Shown here: in pieces, positions 58,224 to 64,000 of the stretch
Layout of the letters: each line of letters begins with the position of its first letter
Numbering within the stretch: the stretch's first letter is position 1
Origin: Psettodes erumei
Taxonomy: Eukaryota > Chordata > Actinopteri > Pleuronectiformes > Psettodidae
Assembly: GCA_016785225.1 (NCBI GenBank)
Contig: JAFBJZ010000104.1
Location: forward strand, 186,001 to 250,000
DNA: 64,000 nt
Direction: 5' to 3'
Notes under the pieces: generated by a model
Databases searched by the model: none
What the model saw: the letters and a program-made list of their open reading frames with translations, nothing else
Told to the model about the DNA's origin: nothing
Translations under genes and position numbers: made by a program

Positions 58224-61200
58224 GGGGGTCAGTCAGCGTTTATTTATAGGGCTACTTTGATGTGTGGAGTGACAGCTGATATTTCCAGCGCGCCACGTTA
58301 ATCCGCGCTTTCGCAGAGAGCCACCTGCGAGCTGCCGCTGCCGCAGCCTTCCCCCCCTTGCGGCGGCGCAGACGCGGAGACGGGAGGGGTTGGGGTCGGG
58401 GGTGGAGGGGGTCGCCCTGCCGCGGGCAGGCCGGGACTGAGCTGTCAGTCAAAACGCTCAGCGCAGAGGGAGACGTCTTTATTTGACGAGCGTCCTGCGA
58501 CCTTGCGGGGGTTGCGAAGCTTCGTTGCAATTACCTGCACCCGCAGGTACAAATCAGCCAATGGCGGGCGGAGAGTCTGTTTACTATGATCTTAAAAAAA
58601 GTTTGATTCCAACCCTCCACATTTAGAAACACATATACAGTACAGTGTGATTGGCCTGCAACAAGCTAGCTGTTAGCAGATACACCACCAACAGATGCAT
58701 CATGGCATTGTTTATCAATGACTACAGTAATACGCTCTTTGAGCTCATGTCGTTTATTTTATATATATATATATATACAAGCTGGAAATGCCACAAAAGT
58801 TCAGGGTGAAACATGATGGGACGTGTTTTTACCTGCCAGCGAAAAGGGTCAAGTAGCAAAAAAAAAAAAAAAAGCGTAATTTTGCAGCAACATGAACAGC
58901 ATCTGTTTGGTTCGCCCGTATTGACGTTGGCACGGAGCTAAGCGCAGCTCGCGTAGTCCCGCCGTGGTCCTCAGCCCCCCCCACCACCCTCCTTCCATCT
59001 CTGGCTTTATGAAGCAGTTAAGTTATTTTACATCATGTCTACTCCACACAGCAGCCCCCCCCCTTCCTCCTTCCCAACCAAATCTCTCTTGTCATTGTAA
59101 AAACAGCGCTCCGGCCGCAGCTTCGCACGCCAGCGTCTGGCGATATAGAATGGCCCCTCTGTGGAGGCGAGGTCGCGCACGGCGCGCTCCGCGGGGGCCG
59201 CAGAAAGGGAGACGAGTGATTGCTCGCAGGTGGCCGCGGCGCGAGTCGCTCGGACGGGGGGGTCGGGCGTGGTCGCAGCGAACGGCCCGGGCCGGAGCTC
59301 GGGCGTCCTCAAAAAAAAAAAAAAAAAAACGGGCGGGCGAAAAGGGCGCGGGCGACTCACAACGCACGCGACTCTGCTGCGTGCTAGCTAAGCGCTAACG
59401 TCTGCAGGCCGCCACAGTCACATGACAAAGCTCATGTGCAGATGTTAACCGTATGTACAAATGATCATGATGATTAGCAGTACGCACAAAAGGCGGCTGA
59501 CACATATTTTGAGGAGGGGAAACCTGGCGCCTCGGAGCTCGTCGGACCCGTTCCGCGTACCTGCGCACTTGGGTTGGTCTGTTGTTCGGTTGCTTTTAGT
59601 GCCTGCAGGTGTTAATAATTGTTTTTAGATATTGATAATATATTGATAAATACTGTCATATCCAGGGAATTTCTGCGTCTTGCCATGATCGCAGCGGGGC
59701 TCATTTATCGCAACAAGCCAAGCAAAGCGCTTCATAAATTCTCGGCTCTGTGCAGCTTACCGTAGCTTAACACTCTGAAGCGCGCTCATTATCGGATTGC
59801 GGAACGTTCCTTATTAATATTTGGTCAATTTAAAGACGTCTGACATTTTATCTTTCACATCCTGGCTGTCTGTGGAAAACTACATCTTGGAAACGTTCGC
59901 GGGGGACGGAACTCGCCGAGGCATGATGCGACCTGTTCGGCGGGCATGCGTCGTTTTGTTTTTCTTCCTTTTTCTTTTCTCTCTCTTTCTTTTTTTTGAA
60001 ATTGATGCCACCTCTTAGTAGTATTTAATCCCCATCCATCATCTTGGCAGGCCCTTCCCTCCGTTCTGCTCGCCGATTGGCCGGGAGCCGGTGGCCAGAC
60101 AGCACAGAGTTCACAGCCATTGTGATGTAAGAGTGGGAACTCTACCTGAGGGCTTCCCTTTTGTTTCTCCCCGGCTTCTTTTGACCTCCTGTTAGTCAGC
60201 GGGCTTCGCCGTCGTGATTGATAGCCTCTGCAAACACACACACACACACACACACCCTTCAGCCTTTCATTAGCACTCACCAGTGCTCCTTTTAATGTTT
60301 GCTCCGGCTGTTCTGACATGTCAATCATGAGTCAGAAGGCACGTACGCACAGACACACACACAAACACACGCACACTGGCTTTGACAAGTGACAGGGAAG
60401 GAAAAAAAAAAATAGGTTGCACAAACTGGAATTGCAGGATTGGGGCTTTCAGCAGAGGCAGTGAGTCGTTTTGAATGGCTGTCCAAAGGCTGGATGAGTA
60501 AGCAGGTCTGCCTCATTGTCTGCGAGTGCATCACTGACCTCATTCTTTAATTTCCCTCTCGAAAAACAACTTGGTCAGGCTCACGTGGTGCCAAGACTGC
60601 CAGGTCTAGACAATGACTGCGAAAGCGGCAGGGCCGAGCGGGAATGCAGAACGCGAGGGCGATCCCGTTTGAGGGAATAACGAAGGAATCGTCGGAGCTC
60701 CGGCGGGGAAAAAAAACAAACAAATTTCCAGTAAGGTTCAAAAGCAAGTGAGTAAGATCCCCAAATAACTGATCCTTAGTTCTCCTCAGCTATAAAGGAT
60801 CTGGCCAGAATCGCCAGGAATGTTTTAACAAATAACAAACACTAAGTCAAATCCAACACAATCCAATATTTGAGCCATAACCCTTTAATGCAGCTCTATA
60901 AATCCAGCTTAAAATGCATTTTTGCATGTAATGCAGACTATGGATTTTGTCCCCCATCTTTTATCAAGTCATGCAGGGACCTATTGTGCGTTTGTTGTGC
61001 ATTCAAAAGTTGTAACCCGAGCATTTAGGTCTATTCGTTCCACTCCTTCCATTATCTCAGTCATTTTTAGACCAACACATGGTTGGTCCTCTGCAACTGT
61101 CGAAGGACGGGGCCACCGAAGGTCAGAGGGTCATGAGGTCAGGGGTTCAGGCTCGCTGCTCACTGCTCCTAACACCCCCCCCACACACACAACACACACA

Positions 61201-62379
61201 CACACACTCCTGTCCAGCAAGTGCCACAGCGTGACCTTGACTGGGATGCTGGGAATGTGTGTGTGCGCTTGCTTGAGCGAGCGCCCCGTCCTCAGGGGGC
61301 GACGCGAGGCAGATCTGTGACGGTGCCGCTGTGATCTCGGTGGGACGACAGACTGGAGCGCGGGTCACTTTCCACCGGACACCCGGCGCCTTTGATGCGA
61401 GCTGGTCGCGGCTCGCGCCGACAGTTGGTGCCCCCTCCGCATCCTCGCCCGTCCCGCGTTACGCCGGCGGACCACCCATATCTGAAAAAATTCACCGCCA
61501 GGTTGAAGTTTTCTCAGGAATGCGGCCCATCTGATTGCCCCTCCCTGCCCCCCCCCCAAGCCCATCTGTACCCCTCTCAACCTGGGAAGCCCTGCTGTGA
61601 TGTTGTGTGGCCTCGTCGCCGGGGACAACTGAGAGCCTCTGTAAGTTAATTCCAAAGTCTCAGTATCCTCTGAAGAAATTCACAAGCGCTCGCTCGCGCC
61701 GAAGTCGATAAACGCTCCCGAGATCAGTTTTCCCCCTCGACCACAACTGCAAAGAGTCCGCGCTGTCGTTTGATACGCGGGCGTGCACGCGACCTCTCAC
61801 ACCGCAGACCGGGCAGACGCCGGTCAAAGATCCTTTCCTCCGCACTCCCCCCCCACCGCCGCTCGTCTCAGAGCACTTTAACCCGGATGCGTCGTTACTC
61901 CTGTTGGCCAAAGTCTTCCCGCGCCATTGTTTATTCAGACCAACGGCAAGCGATTGGCCTTGATACGGGGAGCGTTTGATAGCGTTTATGGGAGCTCGCC
62001 GGGGCAGATGTGAAACGTTAAGGGCCGTTAAAGGCGCAGATAAAAGGCGAAGTGCTTGCTGGAGGAGATAAGGCGGCGAGGGGGGGAGGGAGGGGAGACG
62101 GTTGTTTGACGTAACTCGCCCGGCTGTTTGGGTCTCGAGGCGAAAGCCGCACCTGCCTGCCTCTGCGCGCACCCTTCACGTGTCGCGTAGTGGGACGCGG
62201 CGCTTCGTCGAGGTTGACGAGAGTGCTCGCCCGGGATCAAAAGGCAGAGGCTCCCCGGGGTTTTGAGGAAAAAGACGCAAAGCGAAGCCCCTTGTTTTCA
62301 ACTTGCGCTGCTGAACACCGGCGCGCTGGCGTTGGCGTTACGTGAGCATGTCTGACGCAGGCGTCTGCCTCAAAGCTGA

Positions 62380-62560
62380 TAATTGTCTGTCAGCTGACTG
62401 ATTGATCACCTTCAGCACCTTGGTGGGTTAAATGATACCCAGTCATTGCTTTGATTACAACTTCCTTGTAAGCCAAGGTAAGTGTCAGTAAATGATTGAT
62501 TGACTGCTAATAAAGCAGCCAATGACATCATCTTAGCTTTATAACCCACGGCGTGTAACC
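62380..62560. promoter_or_regulatory. Candidate conserved noncoding element
   Basis: Non-repetitive, AT-balanced sequence inside GC-rich DNA, with clustered TGATTGAT, TAATTG and TGACATCA-type words as in PBX/MEIS/HOX and CRE-like sites. The call is from texture only. Confidence 0.2.
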
Positions 62561-64000
62561 CTGCAGACCTGTTTCTCTCAGATGAATCATCCCAGACTCC
62601 TCCGAGCTGACTCAGCACGAGATGCGTTTGGCGCTTGTCCGTTTCTTGGAATTCGGTCAGCCTCCATCATCAGAATCGCGGCGGCCCCTTTTTATTTCTT
62701 TGAGTACGTTCAAGATGCTCAAAATGTTGTCGAAATCGCCCCACGAGCGCGTGTGAGTCAGAGGCCGTTCACCCAGAATGCTCAGGGGCAAAAGGTCTGC
62801 GACGCTCTCGGCTGCAGCGTTCCGCCGCTTGTTTTGTTGCGGCTGGGGGTTTGAGTCACGCCGCGCCTTGTGTGGTGACGTAGCGTCAGACTGCCCCTCG
62901 CTGCTCGTACGCAAAGCGATGCAAATATTAATAAGACAGCCGAGCGCTTCTTTGTGTTTGTGGTGGGTGGAAAGGACGTTGCGCCCACGTTGCGGGAAAA
63001 GCTGAGCAAAAACGGCCGGATGACCCTCAGCGCCGGCCCGCCTCGCTGCGCGAATGATCAGGTGAATGCCGTCCGTCCATCCATTTTTTTTTTCATCCTG
63101 TGCTGACGGTTGCCAGCGGGTTCCCTGCTCCTGCCTCAAAGTGGTGGGGGGGCCTCTCGCAGCGGGGGCGCGGCCGCATCCTCGTATTAAATTAGACGGC
63201 GGCGCCTCAAGTCGCAGCGAAGGACGCTCTACGGGCCCGCTTTCTCGTTTCTCGCGGCGCTCATCCCCAACCGCGCCTTTCACCTTGGCCGATCGAGATG
63301 AACGAAATCGGATCTGGCCGATCCGACCCAGTGTTCAGGATCTACGTGCCACCTCGTAGCAACAGAACCAAAACATCGATCCGCTTCGCAGGCGGCGCGT
63401 TTTTCCGCCGACCTCTTACATTTCTTCGCAGCGTTACATCAGCGGCAGGCAGCTGAGCAAGTAACCGCACGGGGGGAGAGAGAGGCAGGGGGAAGCTGTG
63501 ATTCAGGATTTCTTTTTCCGTCCGGCCCGTCAGCAGAATTGTTCCATTGTCTTTGTTTTTAACGCGAGCAACGCGCTCCACAATATCTGAGATCCTTTCC
63601 AGCATTTCTTAGAAAAGGTGGAAGAAAAACAACCCCCCCCCCACTGCCTCTCTCTCTCACACACACACACACCTAATGTGGCTTAATAACGGTTTTAAAA
63701 GGCTGTTTTACAGTAGCGCTCGCTCCGCGGCCCGCTCGCAAAGCTGGCAGGTCCCAACTTGTGATTGAGTCAATGAGACCATTATGTTCGCTCTGCAGCC
63801 AGAGCCCATAACCTGCTCGACCCGGGACCGCGCCGCTTATTGGCCCGTAGGAGAAGCGGCGGAGAAACAAATGCACACGTGCATCTAAATTGTCGGAGCG
63901 CCACCGCGAAACGCACATTTGGACGCGAGGGGGCAGGGACAGGAAAACGCGCGCTCGGGGGTTTTGTGGGTTGTGTCAGAAAGTATACGGCCTGATTTTC

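Larger units (their letters stand above)
57369..64000. other. CpG-rich region to the end of the window, no recognised gene
   Basis: High GC and CpG content, simple repeats ((GT)n at about 58191-58220, (TA)n at about 58762-58778, (CA)n at about 60236-60255 and 61183-61206), poly-A/T and poly-C runs, and long open frames without homology I can recognise on either strand. A possible conserved block is at about 62380-62560. Confidence 0.5.

Noticed and set aside
63342..63605. A - strand open frame starting MLERISDIVERVARVKNKDNG near the window end
   Set aside because: The first residues look protein-like, but the rest is low-quality and no splice-supported gene model or family match could be made.

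Overview
This window is vertebrate nuclear DNA, most likely from a percomorph-type teleost fish. Evidence for this: a 17-coding-exon gene with GT-AG introns, dense dinucleotide microsatellites, GC-rich introns with many CpGs, and several degenerate repeats that match families I remember as common in teleost genomes. No prokaryotic, viral or CRISPR-like system is visible, and I did not find an undescribed multi-gene system. Everything below comes from reading the sequence and comparing it with remembered family sequences; no database was searched.

Layout: 1-8.6 kb is AT-rich intergenic DNA with no gene I can support. A CpG-rich promoter (about 8.6-9.06 kb) leads into mta1 on the + strand. Its 17 coding exons (8809-35743) encode the NuRD co-repressor subunit MTA1: BAH, ELM2, SANT, a GATA-type zinc finger, and one RBBP4/7-binding region. 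A probable 3'UTR follows to about 36.87 kb. After about 2.8 kb of intergenic DNA, a CpG-rich candidate first exon (39.68-39.99 kb) may belong to tmem229b. The whole tmem229b coding region is in one exon (47632-48216, + strand) and encodes a small four-helix membrane protein. The remainder (51-64 kb) is largely unexplained: AT-rich to about 53 kb, then CpG-rich, with candidate conserved noncoding blocks and two weak exon candidates.

The main oddities are in mta1. Exon 12 carries a one-base deficit that puts its start and its zinc-finger end in different frames, so the gene as written breaks before the zinc finger is complete; an assembly error or a real mutation could explain this. A frame-preserving 24-nt candidate microexon lies between exons 10 and 11, directly behind the SANT domain and next to an unusual C-rich tract. 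The last coding exon gives a short C-terminus that lacks the second RBBP4-binding region of mammalian MTA1, so the protein is built like MTA3 at that end. A likely 3'UTR intron starts 41 nt after the stop codon. Intron 3 is packed with (GT)n and (CA)n arrays in opposing orientations.

The two genes do not form a pathway. MTA1 is a nuclear chromatin scaffold that recruits HDAC1/2 and RBBP4/7; TMEM229B is a membrane protein of poorly known function. They are simply neighbours on the same strand.
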